A stretch of 64,000 bases of DNA, taken from NCBI GenBank assembly GCA_003586115.2, contig QVOM02000126.1, positions 12,406,447 to 12,470,446 of the forward strand, read 5' to 3'. Of this stretch, positions 33,871-45,254 are shown piece by piece (positions within the stretch are counted from its first letter, which is position 1; the number at the start of each line of letters is the position of its first letter). The DNA is from Salvator merianae. Lineage: Eukaryota; Chordata; Lepidosauria; Squamata; Teiidae. Under the pieces are notes generated by a model that searched no databases, was not told the DNA's origin, and saw only the letters and a program-made list of their open reading frames with translations. Made by a program: the position numbers and the translations under genes.

Positions 33871-34289
33871 AAGATTCGCTGGAGCGAATCATGCAAAGTG
33901 TGTCCAACCTGCCCCAGAGGCAAGAAGCAAGGTGATCAAACACCCCACAGCGCGTTGCCTCCAAAGCCTCACAGCTGGAGAAAAAAAAGTTCCGCTTCTG
34001 TGAGGTTTCCAGCCAGGCTGCTTGCACACTGGATCAGAAATAGCCCAGGAAATCAGCCATTTTGGGTCCACCACAAAAATGACCCAGCTGGAAACCAGGC
34101 CAGTATGTTGCTTCCATCTTCCTCAAGCACTCTACACAATGGAGAAGGAGATGCTTTAGGGGCAGACAAGCTCCCCAAAAGTCAGACATTGCTTATTTCA
34201 GGTAACCTGATTCCTGAGCCAGGTGGAGAGGCCCAGGGGCTGGTTGGGATCAGGTGCATGTTAACGTGCCATCACAAGGGCATCCAGAG

Positions 34290-34520
34290 ATTTGGTGCAT
34301 ACTGTGGAGGCTGTTTTCCAGCCACCGCACCAAGAACAGGGTGAGGTACCACAGAGCAGACCAGCAGCTGCCCATGTTATAGTGGCATCATCCTGGCTTA
34401 TCTTTGGCATGAGAGAACAGAAGGTCCCCAAATCTGAAGTTTCAGGTTGGGGAGAATTTGTTGGCGTGTCTAGAAACAACCCCAGATGGGGGCCATTTCG
34501 GGAGCCTAGAGAAATGGCAC
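34290..34520. repeat. unclassified repeat, copy of the 28.7 kb sequence
   Basis: It shares ggtgcatactgtggag, ctgaagtttcaggttgggg-like and gtctagaaacaaccccagat motifs with 28,700-28,914 in the same order. Confidence 0.45.
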
Positions 34521-34599
34521 TGAGCTACACATGCCAATGTCGCACTCCATCATGGCGATGGCTGGAGCAGGACACAGGCCAGGAACACTTAGGAGAGCA

Positions 34600-34850
34600 C
34601 TTGTGGTCAGCGTGACAGGCTCTTATCTGGAACTCTCCCGGTCCGAGTCTGCACTCCTGCGGGAAGCCAGCTGGGCGACCTTGGGCTCGTCACAGCTCTG
34701 TGCTGAGTTCTCACAGCCCCACCTGCCTCACAGGGTGTCTGTTGTGGGGAGAAGAACAGGAGATTTGTCAGTCACTTTGAGTTCCCTCAGGGTGAGAAAA
34801 GAGGGGTACAAAACCCAACACTCCTCCTCGTCCTCCTTCTTCTTCCTAAC
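34600..34850 (+). mobile_element. tRNA-derived SINE, second type
   Basis: The body reads agctgggcgaccttgggctc and cacctgcctcacagggtgtc. The tail ctcagggtgagaaaagaggg then gtacaaaaccc is a variant of the Bov-B-type end. The head is degenerate. Confidence 0.65.
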
Positions 34851-34859
34851 CCTAAGAAG

Positions 34860-35186
34860 CACGGTGGCGCAGGTGGCTAAGGCACTGATCTTTCAATAGG
34901 AGGATCGGAGTTCAAGGCCCCTGTCTGCTGTGTAGAGGGGGGGATGAGCGCCCTCTACTGGCCTCTAGCTCCAGTCAACCTAGCTGTTTGAAAGCAAGTA
35001 ATTGCAAGTAGATAAACAGGGAGCATCACTTTGTGTGATGCGGAAGATAGACAGATGTAAGCCTTCAGGCGAAAAATAACCTTGTAAGCCGCTTTGAGTC
35101 AGCTTCGGCCGAGAAAAGCGGGGTATAAAAATTCTTCTTCTTCTTCTTCCTCCTCCTCTTCTTCTTCTTCTTCTTCTTCTTCTTCT

Positions 35187-35221
<35 letters not shown>

Positions 35222-35255
35222 TCCTCCTCCTCCTCCTCCTCCTCCTCCTCCCCCT
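34860..35255 (+). mobile_element. Sauria SINE with long (TTC)n/(CTC)n tail
   Basis: Full-length element (head acggtggcgcaggtggctaa, tail gagaaaagcggggtataaa). An expanded TTC/CTC array follows at about 35,131-35,255. Confidence 0.92.
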
Positions 35256-35345
35256 CAGGGTAAGAAAAGCAGGGTACAAAAAACCCAACTCTTCTCCTTC
35301 TCCTTCTCCTCCTCCTCCTCCTCTTCCTCCTCCTCCTCCTTTAAC
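35256..35345 (+). mobile_element. SINE 3-prime tail fragment with (CTT/CTC)n
   Basis: It carries ctcagggtaagaaaagcagg and gtacaaaaaacccaac, the tail type of the 34.6 kb SINE, then another trinucleotide tract. Confidence 0.65.
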
Positions 35346-35506
35346 ATGGTCCCCCATTGGCAGGCTCCTCAGTACAGTTTTACTGCCAGTTAGCACTCCA
35401 GGCAGAAGGCCTGTGCAGCCAGTACCATTCCCTTAGAGGCTGTGCCTGGCCAGCATTCTAGAAAAGCAGCTAGGATGGCTCTATGGACCATGCCGAAGTT
35501 CCCTTA

Positions 35507-36022
35507 GGACCTTTCCACAATGACCCTTAAGCTAGTCCAGGAAGGGGTCCCAGAGGCTTAAGGGGAGGCCCCGCCCCCTGCTAGCATGCTGTATCTGCAT
35601 TGGTCGCAGCATAGCCCAGTCTAGGCAGACAAAATGGCCGCCTAGACTGGGATACCAGTAGACCTGTTTTAACAGTTCTGCCAGCAGACCAGGGCCTGCA
35701 GACCAGAACAAGGAGATGCGCAGAAGGGCGTACACCTCCCTGCTCCGGTTTAATAGGGGGACCCCAACAGAGAGCGCACCAAATTGCACTGCCAAAATGG
35801 GGCTCCAAGGCTAGGAATTTTAGTTCCAAGCCGTCAGAGAACCCGGAAGCTGGCTCCAAAGATCATGCAATCTTTGGAGCCAGCACAGATGTTGTCCTGG
35901 AACAGACTTCCAGATGTAGAAGGCTTGTTCCGGGCCAGAAGGAGCAGTTGAGAGGCTGGAACCGCTCCAGCATGGTCCAACCCTGCTGGGCTAGGACAGC
36001 AAGGTAAGTGCGGAAACAGCCT
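35507..36022. mobile_element. GGGCC-family element, about 516 bp
   Basis: It starts ggacctttccacaatg after TTA and ends gtaagtgcggaaacagcct. It is colinear with 12.42-12.96 kb. Confidence 0.65.
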
Positions 36023-36027
36023 TGGAT

Positions 36028-36545
36028 TCCTTCATCCAGTTCTAGGAACCACAGTTTGAAAAGGATATTCAGAAACTGGAGAGGATGCCGGAAGGAGCTA
36101 CTAGGATAGAAAAAGGTCTGGAACCAAGTGCTTGGGGATTTGTTTACATAGTTGGCCATGCTTAGTTTGCAGAAGAGAAGGCTGAGAAGAGACACAATAA
36201 CTGTCACCCAGTATTTAAAGCAGTGGTGATGGCCCCCTAGGTGTTTCTAAGCTCCCATAATTCCCTGCCTTTGGCCAGACTGGAGAGAGCCAATGGCAGG
36301 GATAGCTGAAGAACCTATTGGGGACCACAGATGAGTAAGAGGAAGTAAAGAGGCTAGGCATTAGGAAATATTTCCTGATCATTGCAACAGTCTGCCTCAC
36401 ACAGTAGTGGTTTCTTTCACTTTGGAGGTTTTTGGTCAGAACTTGGATGGTCATCAGATGCAATGTTTGAGCAGATTCCTACACTAAGCAGGGGGTTCGA
36501 CTGGATGACCTCAGAGGTCCCTTTTGACTAAAATATTCTATGACT
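36028..36545 (+). mobile_element. CR1 LINE 3-prime end (bird-type tail)
   Basis: It carries ccagttctaggaaccacag, ttagtttgcagaagagaag and the end ggttcgactggatgacctca, then ttctatgacttt. It is diverged, with frameshifts. Confidence 0.7.
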
Positions 36546-36958
36546 TTGTAACATTAAAGCAGTTACTGTACTAGCCATCAGGTGAGCCCTGATCCTCCCT
36601 TGCATAGAATATTTAGATGCTTGTGTGAGGTATATAGTAAAACACAATCCCCAAGCTGACATCTTGTAAGGCGTGAGCAAGCCTGCTTTTCAGCTTAGTG
36701 CTTTGGAGGTGGTTGAGTTGCATAAGAATTTAGAGCAAAAAGGATCGACTCATTAACATGGAACAATTTGTCAACAAGATCCATTAGTTCAGGGTCACCG
36801 AATCAGCGCTGAGGCGTAAACGGGTCCCACTGAATTTGTCCTGCTATAAATACAGAGTTAGTCCTGCTGCCTGTAAAAGCATAATGTGCTTAATATGCTC
36901 GGCGGAAATCTATATTTCAAGAAGGTGCACTCCTTCCATCTTGGCACTTACTTCTGTA
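36546..36958. other. single-copy stretch, no exon seen
   Basis: Contains gctataaatacagag and cataatgtgcttaatatgct; no repeat match and no recognisable coding. Confidence 0.35.
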
Positions 36959-37391
36959 GGCCCTTCCGCACTTTCAATGGGAACAGTTCCAAGTGGATTG
37001 TGGGAACATGTCATCCGCACCATGATCCACCTCAACTGTCCCCGAGGTGTCCGGAGCTGTTCCTCAGCCTTACCCGATGCGGGATAGTTTCAAAGCCGTC
37101 CACAAGCTGTCCTGTGACATGGGGAACAGTGCATCCACACCACTTCCGGTGTTGCAAGGGAAGGGGCATTATGGTTTGGACCTTCAAAGCTTGAAGGTCT
37201 GAACCTCAATGCTCGACCCGTCCTCAAGTAACAGACACAATGACCCCTCACCCAATCACAGTGAGGGGTGGGTGGGGCGTCCAACATCAGGTCGCCCCAT
37301 CAGGACAACTACAGGAAGGCATGCCATCCACACTGCTAGACTAGCTGGACAGGAAAAGCCCTGTTCCAGTGTTCTGCGTGTGGATGGCCCC
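36959..37391. mobile_element. GGGCC-family element, probable, 433 bp
   Basis: The left end ggcccttccgcactttcaat and right end gtgttctgcgtgtggatggccc are inverted matches with several differences. Confidence 0.45.
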
Positions 37392-37427
37392 AGCCATTCC
37401 TGATGTAAAATGGCCTGGAATGGTGTC

Positions 37428-37927
37428 TCAAGCCCTAAACTAGCCCTCTTCTTGGCCAGCCCAGGGCAGCCTGGATCGCCAAGGCAATGGCCACACTGAC
37501 ATCCAGTGAGAGGACAGCTGTTGCTATGGTGAGCTGTTGCTATGGTGATCTGGACCATTCCATCCATCTAACGGCCTGTTGGCACTTACCTCATAGTGAG
37601 CGCCATTTTGCTCATTGGTGAGGCCTGTTCACACCAGGGAGCCACAGCAATTTACCAAAAGTTGCCGCTGGCTCCACTGAAACCATTCAGTGGTGGATTG
37701 CTCTTCACACACTTACCAGGAGCGTATGGATTGTTCCTTGACACCAGCGTCTGTACCTTCTTCCAGGTTGGCACGGTGAGTGTCAGCATAACTGTGGCTG
37801 TGCAGTCATGCACTGCATCCAGATCGCCATAGCAACAGCTGTCCTCTCACTGGATGCCAGTATGGCCATTGCCTTGGCGATCCAGGCTGCCCTGGGCTGG
37901 CCAAGGAAGGGCTAGTTTAGGGCTTGA
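37428..37927. repeat. large inverted repeat, 110-127-bp arms, 263-bp spacer
   Basis: Left arm 37,428-37,554 begins tcaagccctaaactagccc; right arm 37,818-37,927 is its inverse, ending ggctagtttagggcttga. The arms match at about 95% by eye, apart from a tandem duplication of gctgttgctatggtga in the left arm. The right flank (tattataccatatcaggcc) resembles the GGGCC element end at 15.5 kb, so this is likely a long-TIR subtype. Confidence 0.88.
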
Positions 37928-38003
37928 AGCGTGAATGGCTGCCCTCACAATATTCACCAGCCTGGTATGACATTATTATACCATATCAGGCCAGTTAGTT
38001 CGG

Positions 38004-38513
38004 CTAGCCTTGGCCTCTTCAGCATTCAAAGATAGTGTTTAAGAGGAGGTCTGATTGACGTATATAAAATCAAGCATGGTATAGATAAGGTGGATAGAGA
38101 GATATTTTTTTCTCTATCATACAACACTAGGACCAGGGGGCAGGAGAGTTAGGACCAACAAGGGGAAGTATTTTTTCACCCGAAGAATCATCAATCTATG
38201 GAACTTACTACCAGAAGAGATGGTGATAGCAACCAGCCTGGATAGCTTTAAGAACGGGTTAGACAAACTCATGGAGGGCAGGTGTATCAATGGCTACTAC
38301 AACTGATGCCTAAGTACTACCTCCAGGTTGGTGAGACAGGCAGGATACCTCTCAAGGCCATTTGCAGGGAGTTGAGAGCAGGTGAAGGTTCTGCCCTTTT
38401 ATTCTGCTTGAGATGCCCAGAAGCAATTCCTGGGCTGCTGGATTAGGATGCTGGATTAGATGGGCCACGGCCCGATCCAGCAGGGCTCCCCTTACATTCT
38501 TATGTTCTTATGA
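38004..38513 (+). mobile_element. CR1 subfamily A 3-prime end
   Basis: It runs from ctagccttggcctcttcag through gaacttactaccagaagag to the tail ccttacattcttatgttctt (the 8-bp unit duplicated). Confidence 0.9.
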
Positions 38514-39181
38514 ACAGGCCCCAAGTGTGGATTCAGTCAGATGTCTCCACGCCTAGCAAGAGTTTCTAATCATTCACGGCTGTCATTCTTTGCTGCTCTG
38601 GTGGACCAGAAAAGGAGTCTGTTTATGAGCAACTATCCTATATGGGTGGATGGGTCTTAGCTCTTGATATCACTATGGAAACGAGGCCTAGTTTTGAAAA
38701 TTCAGCTCTGTATTCCTCCCTGCGCTGGCATGCTACAGCCAACAAGATAGTGTGTGTGTTTGTGTGTGTGTGTGTGTGTCTGTGTGTGTATCAGGTTTGT
38801 TTTGTTTGGGTTATGTACGGATTTGTAACCTACTTCTCTGCTCTGAAAGCAGCTGCAATAATAGCGAAGACAGGACACCACAAAAGCGCATGAATTAAAA
38901 TAGATGTGCCATGCCTCACCATAAGCCAAAAATAAAAAGCACATAATACTGGAGTCAAATCCTTTTCTGTAAATTCAAGGTGAAAACAAAGGTAAAGAAA
39001 TGTTTTGGCCTTCATTTTTCCACATAGTTTTCATCCAGCTTTTACCAAATGGAAAGAACTGTAGAATTGGCCGGCGCATTTCGGGGGCTCGGCCCCAGCT
39101 AAAATTAAATTCAAATGCATCTATAAGCATGCATACAATTATTATCTTGACAATAAATGGGCAACCGAGTTGGGACAAACT
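38514..39181. other. no gene; contains a (TG)n tract
   Basis: A (TG)n run lies at about 38,749-38,789; the rest is unassigned. Confidence 0.45.
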
Positions 39182-39699
39182 GGGCTTGTTCACACTTAGC
39201 GAGAGAAACGTTCCAGGATACTCACTGGAACGGAGCATTCGCACCTACAAACAGCCCCAGCTGACATGAAACCTAACAAAGCCCACCTGATGCTCACCTG
39301 AAGCCTACCAGCTGTGGTCATCTAAATTGTAGGCTCCAAGCTGACCTGCACGATCAGGTGTGGATCAGTGAAGGTGCATCCGCACCACTTCCTGGTGTGG
39401 TATGGTGACGGGGTGGGGACTATGTGGCCACGCAGGTGCCGTCAGACAGTTCAGACCCAGGTGCGGACTTTGGGGTCTGGACCCAGGCAGCCATTTCGGA
39501 ACAAAGTCCAGCCCTAGCCCCTCTGGGTTTGGACCCAGCTACCTAACTAGTGCATTCCCATTTGCACTGCTCCCCCTGCTGGTCAGCTCATGAACTGTTC
39601 CAGTGCTGACAAACGTGAATACTCATCACTGTACCTGATCCTGGCTGGCCTGAACCCTGCTAATTAGAACGTTCTACCCTCGTAAGTGCGAACAGGCCC
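39182..39699. mobile_element. GGGCC-family element, 518 bp, TSD ACT
   Basis: It starts gggcttgttcacacttag and ends cgtaagtgcgaacaggccc. ACT is duplicated on both sides (39,179-39,181 and 39,700-39,702). Confidence 0.85.
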
Positions 39700-40421
39700 A
39701 CTGACAGTGACAATCTGGAGACATCCATGCATTTTCCTCAGCAGATACAGAAGTGTCTGGCAGTGATTTTTTTCTGAGTAGGTACCAGGGATTGAACCTA
39801 TAACTCCCCGTTTTCGAGACAATTGCTCTACCGATGAGCTCTGGCCCTTCCCCTCTTGTATGTGCAGTACATGCTTTTAAAATAGAATGTCCCTGGAATT
39901 GTGTAGGGAACTTTTCATTGAACGGCAACAGTTGCACCTGTCCCCAAAAGACAGGTTTCAGGTGCCTGATTTTGGGGTGACAGCTCTCGTTTCAGCAGAA
40001 CCACCGTTATCATCCATTTAAGAGAGTTCCCATGAGTCCTGTCTGTCCTTTTCTTTTTCCTTGAAGGCCTTTCTTTCAAGCTGTGGTCCCTCTTAATGCC
40101 CAGATGCCACCTGTCACAGTGAGTCATTATGACAGTAATAAAAGTAGTTGCCTTTCCAGTCAGATCCTCAAACAACAAATATAGAGTCATTACTTATTTA
40201 TTGCGAGAATTCAGATAGCTTCTTCCTGCTTCTCTTTGCCCACAAAATGCATCACACTCTCTTTTTGCTGCCGCAAGTGATGGGGAACGGTTAATTTCTG
40301 TAATTTAAAGGCTATGCGCCTGTCGGTCACCCCAGGATTGCCGTTATTGCTGCCGCATGACACTTGCTAATGCCTTTTCAGTTTCCGGTCAGCTACACTT
40401 CCAAGATCTTTTGCACACTTA

Positions 40422-40704
40422 GGGCCTTTTCCACACTTTCTACCTTGGAATGTTCGCAATCGAACATTCCAAGACAGAACAGGCCTTGAAGTGTGGCGGC
40501 CGTAAGGGGATGCGGCATGCGACCGCACTGCCATAACCGCGCAGAGTGGATACCCAGAAGGAGGAGCACAATTTTGTGCTCCACAACTAGTAGTGATCGG
40601 GAGCGTCTTCAGACATTCCTGATCACTTGGGCCTCCACGCAATGCGGATGCACCTCACTAGTGAGCATCCAATCACTCACTAGTGAGTAAGTGCAAACAG
40701 GCCC
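40422..40704. mobile_element. GGGCC-family element, short subtype, 283 bp
   Basis: It starts gggccttttccacactttct with a subterminal palindrome ggaatgttcgcaatcg plus aacattcc, and ends agtgcaaacaggccc. Flanks are TTA and GTA. The right half matches 43.97-44.13 kb. Confidence 0.75.
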
Positions 40705-40789
40705 GTACTGTCATCAAACTAACAAGGCTTCACCCTACATATATGAGTTCTGTTTTGTTGCCCTAAGTACAACGCTCCACATTCGCCTC

Positions 40790-41112
40790 TGCCAGGTACT
40801 GCCTATAGGTTGGAGAGACAGGTAGGATGCCTCTAAAGACCATTTGTGGGAGTCAAGAGCAGATGAAGGTTTTGCCTTTGTCTTGTGCTTGAGATGGCCA
40901 GAAGCAATTGGTGGTGAGATAGGATGCTGGACTAGATGGGTTGAGGCCTGATCCATCGGGCCACCTCTTATGTTCTTGTAGACAAATTAATGGAGGAGAA
41001 ATATATAAATAGCTACTAGAATGGATGCCCAGGTACCACCTCCAGGGTGGAGAGACAGACAGGATGCCTCTAAAGGCCATTTGCAGGGAGTTGAGAGCAT
41101 GGAAGTTTTTGC
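40790..41112 (+). mobile_element. CR1 subfamily A tails, two copies, the second split by a SINE
   Basis: The first tail ends at about 40,980 (ggccacctcttatgttcttg). The second starts at 40,981 and is broken at about 41,112 by the SINE, resuming at 41,428. Confidence 0.85.
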
Positions 41113-41427
41113 ACGGAGGCACGGTGGCACAGAAGGCTGAGGCACTGATCTTTCAATAGGAGGATTGGAGTTCGAGGTCCCTGTCTGCCGTGTAGAGGGG
41201 ATGAGCGCCCTCTACTGGCCTCTAGCTCCAGCCAACCTAGCTGTTCGAAAGCAAGTAATTGCAAGTAGATAAATAGGGAGCATCACATTGTGTGATGCGG
41301 AAGATAGACAGATGTAAGCCTTCGGGCGAAAAATAACCTTGTAAGCTGCTTTGAGTCAGCTTCGGCCGAGAAAAGCGGGGTATAAAAACCAAGTTGTTGT
41401 TGTTGTTGTTGTTCTTCTTCTTCTTCT
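41113..41427 (+). mobile_element. Sauria SINE inserted in CR1
   Basis: Full-length head to tail, ending in (TTG)n(TTC)n. CR1 tail sequence lies on both sides. Confidence 0.92.
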
Positions 41428-41522
41428 GCTTGAGAATGCCCAGAAGCAATTAGTGAGACAGGATGCTGGACTAGATGGGCCGTGGCCTGATCCAGCAGAG
41501 TTCCTTTTATATTTTCATGTTC
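41428..41522 (+). mobile_element. CR1 subfamily A tail, continuation
   Basis: It reads tgcttgagaatgcccagaag to ctgatccagcagagttcctt. Confidence 0.85.
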
Positions 41523-42442
41523 TGCTACATTTCAGTAATGGACATAAGTACAATTGAGCAGCCCAGTTTCTCTCCAAGGGAGTAGGACGCTGAGCATTGG
41601 GTTTATTCATTAGTGCATCTGTGTACGTTTTGATTTCTATCTACATCATATGTGGTCCCATTCTGTTTTTCTTTCTGCCAGAGGCCCAACTTACCCTGCT
41701 TACATACCTTTTTGCATCCCAGTTCTTTGACCTTTCTACGTCATTTTGAATTTGAATTCTTTCTTTTTTTTAATTTTTCTTTTTGTGCAAGTTGTAAGCA
41801 AAAACGCCCACGTTCCACGATCCTTTTGAATGCATGTCCAAAAATTTACGGGGAAGTGCATCATGATGTGGTGAGTGAAAAACCCATGATTTCTACTAGC
41901 CAAAATGGGACGGAGACCTTAATGCAAGTTCCATTGCTGAAATTCGCCCTTAGCACTGTCCAGCGCATTCCATACCCCTGCATGAGGTTGCAAGTTAGGT
42001 TTTTAAAAGTGAAATAAACAGGCAGCAGTACGTATGGGTTCCTTCAGCCCAGCTAGGTTAGCCCTCTCCTTTACCAAAGCGATCTTTCTCCAGAAACGGC
42101 CCTGCTGCATCCTTCTCCGCCTCTCCATGTGAAATGAAATTTCCTTCCAGGGCCTCCTAAATCACAGACTGGGCGGCTTCTCGCTACAAGGCTCACCTTG
42201 TCTGTCTGACAGATTTGCTCCCCCCAAATGCCAGATTCGCTGCAGCTTAATGAAGGAGTTACTGTTTCTCTAATGGGCTCTCTGGTGTAAAATGCGGGGG
42301 TGGAAGCAGAAATATAGAGCAGGCATCAGCATCTGCTTGGAATTCTTGAGCAGAAGGATATAAAATTAGACGATGGAAAACTAGGTGTAGTTTCACTTCA
42401 ACATCAACAAACCCCCCTCTGCCTCCCGCATCCATGCCCAAG
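41523..42442. other. single-copy region, no recognised exon
   Basis: A 121-residue open frame (41,652-42,017) has no recognisable domain. The stretch 42,010-42,300 is free of window repeats. Confidence 0.35.
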
Positions 42443-42515
42443 CACCATAGAATCAGAGAGTTGGTAGGAACCCCAAAGGTCCTCAAGTCCACCTCCCTGC
42501 TCAATGCAAGATGCT
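42443..42515 (-). mobile_element. CR1 bird-type tail fragment
   Basis: It reads caccatagaatcagagagtt and ccctgctcaatgcaagatgc. Confidence 0.7.
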
Positions 42516-42584
42516 TTGTTTTGGGCGTCCTGCTAACTTTAAACCAAATTCCCCCCAGGGCAAAGGGGCCATCCCTGCATGTAA

Positions 42585-43040
42585 GAACATAAGAGTGGAA
42601 AGCCCTGCTGGATCAGGTTGTTGAGAGAAGGTGAAGGTTTTCCCTTTGTCTTCTGCTTGAGATGCCCAGAAGTGATTAGTGGGCCACTGTGTGAGACGAG
42701 ATGCTGGACTCAATGGGTTGTGGCCTGATCCAGCAGGACTTCTCTTATGTTCTTACATAAATGATGAACCACTGTGTAAGACAGGATGCTGGACAAGATG
42801 GTCTGTGTCCTGATCCAGCAGGGCTCCGCTTAGGTCCTTATCTAGAACAGATGCCTAGGTACCACCGTCAGGATGGCGAGACAGGCAGGATGCCTCTAAA
42901 GGTCATTTGCAGGGAGTCGAGAGCAAGTGAAGGTTTTGCCTTTGTTCTGCTTGAGCAACTTGTAGGCCACTGCGTGGGACAGGATGCTGGACTAGATGGG
43001 CCATGGCCTGATCCAGCAGGGCATCTCTTATGTTATTTTC
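42585..43040 (+). mobile_element. CR1 subfamily A 3-prime tails, three in a row
   Basis: Consecutive tails end near 42,757, 42,842 and 43,035, each at a ctgatccagcaggg motif plus a cttatgtt-type end. A short inverted tail head (tgtaagaacataagagtgga) precedes them. Confidence 0.8.
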
Positions 43041-43436
43041 TACAATGCATGCCCCTAAAGTCCATTTGCAAATTTTGCTTGTTAAGAAACCACCAATGTA
43101 TAGCATATGCCATGGGCACATCCATATGCCAAATCCATTTGTCCACATGTAGATTCCATCTTTGGGTCTGAAACTAGAGAAACTGCATCATCCCTTGGCT
43201 TGTGTTTTGGCATAGAATTAATTCTAAAAAAGATAATATTCCTAGGGATGGAGGAAATGGCAACTGTAAATAAAATCATGAAGGAGAAGGAGAAGGACAT
43301 TTCCCTGACCGCGAAGGTTAGAATCATTTTCCTCCTGTTATGAACGGCTAGGAAAGTTGAACACAACAGCCCTAAAGCACTTTTGAGCCAAGAAAACAGC
43401 TTGTTCTGGGATGTGCCAAACTGCAGTTCAAATGGG

Positions 43437-43806
43437 CAGGAGAGTTTGGACCGACAAGGGGAAGTATTTTTTCTCCCAAAGGGTCATCGGTCTATGGCAT
43501 TTATTACCAGAAGAGGTGGTGACAGCAATCAACCTGGATGGTTTTAAGAATGGATTGGGCAGATTCATGAAGGCCAGGTGTATCAATGGCTACTAGAATG
43601 GATGCCTAGGTACTGCCTCCAGGTTGGAAAGACAGGCAGGATGTCTGTAAAACCATTTGCGGGGAGTCAAGAGCAGGTGAAGGTTTTGTCTTTCATTCTG
43701 ATTGAGAATGCCCAGAAGCACTTGGTGGCCCACTGTATGAAAAAGAATGCTGGACTAGATGGGCCGTGGCCTGATCCAGCAAGGCTCCTCTTATGTTCTT
43801 ATATTA
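43437..43806 (+). mobile_element. CR1 subfamily A 3-prime end
   Basis: The RT end ATSLDGF-type region (gtggtgacagcaatcaacct) is followed by a full tail ending ctcctcttatgttcttata. Confidence 0.9.
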
Positions 43807-43829
43807 TTATTGTTGTTGTTATTGCTCTT

Positions 43830-43971
43830 GGAAGTAGGATGGATGCTACTAGAAGGGGTGGCCAGGTACTGCCTCCAGGGTGGAGAGACAGGCAGGATGC
43901 CTCTCAAGGCCATTCGCAGGGAGTCGAGAGCAGGTGAAGGTTCTGCCTTTGTCCTCTGCTTGAGATGCCCA
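43830..43971 (+). mobile_element. CR1 subfamily A tail, 3-prime truncated
   Basis: It starts ctcttggaagtaggatggat and stops at cttgagatgcccag, where a GGGCC-element half begins. Confidence 0.75.
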
Positions 43972-44133
43972 GCTGCTCCCAGTACAGCTGTGGGACACAG
44001 TTTTGTGCTCCACAGCTAGTAGCAATCGAGAGTGGTTGTATCCAACTCCTGATTGTGAGGGCCTCTGAGCAGTGCGGATGCACTTCACTAGTGAGCATCT
44101 GCATGCTCACTAGTGAAAAGTGTGAACAGGCCC
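43972..44133. mobile_element. GGGCC-family element, right half
   Basis: It contains tttgtgctccacagctagta and ctcactagtgaaaagtgtga and ends acaggccc, the same order as 40.55-40.70 kb. Confidence 0.7.
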
Positions 44134-45254
44134 ACTCATAACTTATAAAAAAGCATTATGTATGGCGAGGTTGAGGGAAGCACATATGTGAGATCAAAGA
44201 GATTTCTGGGCCTTCTTCAGAAGAACTCCAAGATATTACTACAGACAGAGCAAAAAGGACAATATTTGCCCATTCGGACACCAGGAATCAACTTTGACTG
44301 AACCGCATCTAACCACAGTTTTCTTTCAGCAACCCCACCATACTCCCGACACCAAAAGAAAGCAGAAACCAGTGTTTTCTATTCCCCTCTGGCCAAAGGA
44401 AGCTGGGTGGATCCCAGCAATTTTGCGTTTCCTCTTTTATAGAAGCCATTGCTCACTCTTTTCACTTTAACCTGTATAACCCTGAACAGGGTGTCCCTGC
44501 CAAGATTTCTCTCACTAGTGATTTCATTTTGAAGGGGACGTGACTGAATACCTCACGGCTGTTGTGAACTGTTGTGCCTGTTAAATCTTTCCGACTTGCC
44601 AACATTTGAGGGAGAAATCTGTGCGTGCCTGAAAAATAACGTAAATGTCATCTGTCAGCGTTCCAGAGCGGGGCGTCTTGCGTGCGAGCAATTAGCTCAC
44701 CGTGCAGACCTTGTTTAACTGGGAGTTGGTTTCCATCCGTTACCAAGGTCTGTTCCGTTGCCTTTCCTTTCTTCCAACCAGCTAAATAAGCCAGAAGGAC
44801 CGTCTGTTGCAGAGTTTTGAAATTCCTTCCAATATTTGAAATACACATCCAGGCTTTCCCAAAATGTTTTTCCATCCACCCCCACCCAACAGGACGGTGA
44901 AGAAATAGAAGGCGTTTCACGCTGGCTAGGACGCTCCATCAACTTTCGGCAACGGCGACGCTAAATTCCAGTGGGCAGGAGTTAATGGTCATAAATTATA
45001 CAAGCTTGCTTTGTCCGGAACCCGTGCACGGGGTGATGTGACAACTCGAACGGGGACCGCTTGGCCGGTTGCTTGCGGAATGCAGTGATTTAAAACCTCC
45101 ACCCCTTAGACCTAAGCTAAGCTGCCAAAAAAAGCATCTCTCTGTATTGCAGAGGATAGAGGGGTGTGTCTTCCGCTTCAGATGCATATAGCTGTGCCTG
45201 GCTACCAGGAGACATGGTGTTGGCTCTCAGCTAGGACAGTATCAAAAAAGAAGG
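44134..45254. other. single-copy region, no exon seen
   Basis: No window repeat matches. It contains a half-conserved X-box-like ccatccgttaccaaggtctg and a homeodomain-like gttaatggtcataaattata. Confidence 0.35.

Noticed and set aside
33721..34344. 207-residue open frame, the longest in the window
   Set aside because: It starts inside a probable GGGCC element and runs into unrelated sequence; Ser/Pro/His-rich with no recognisable motif and no splice context.
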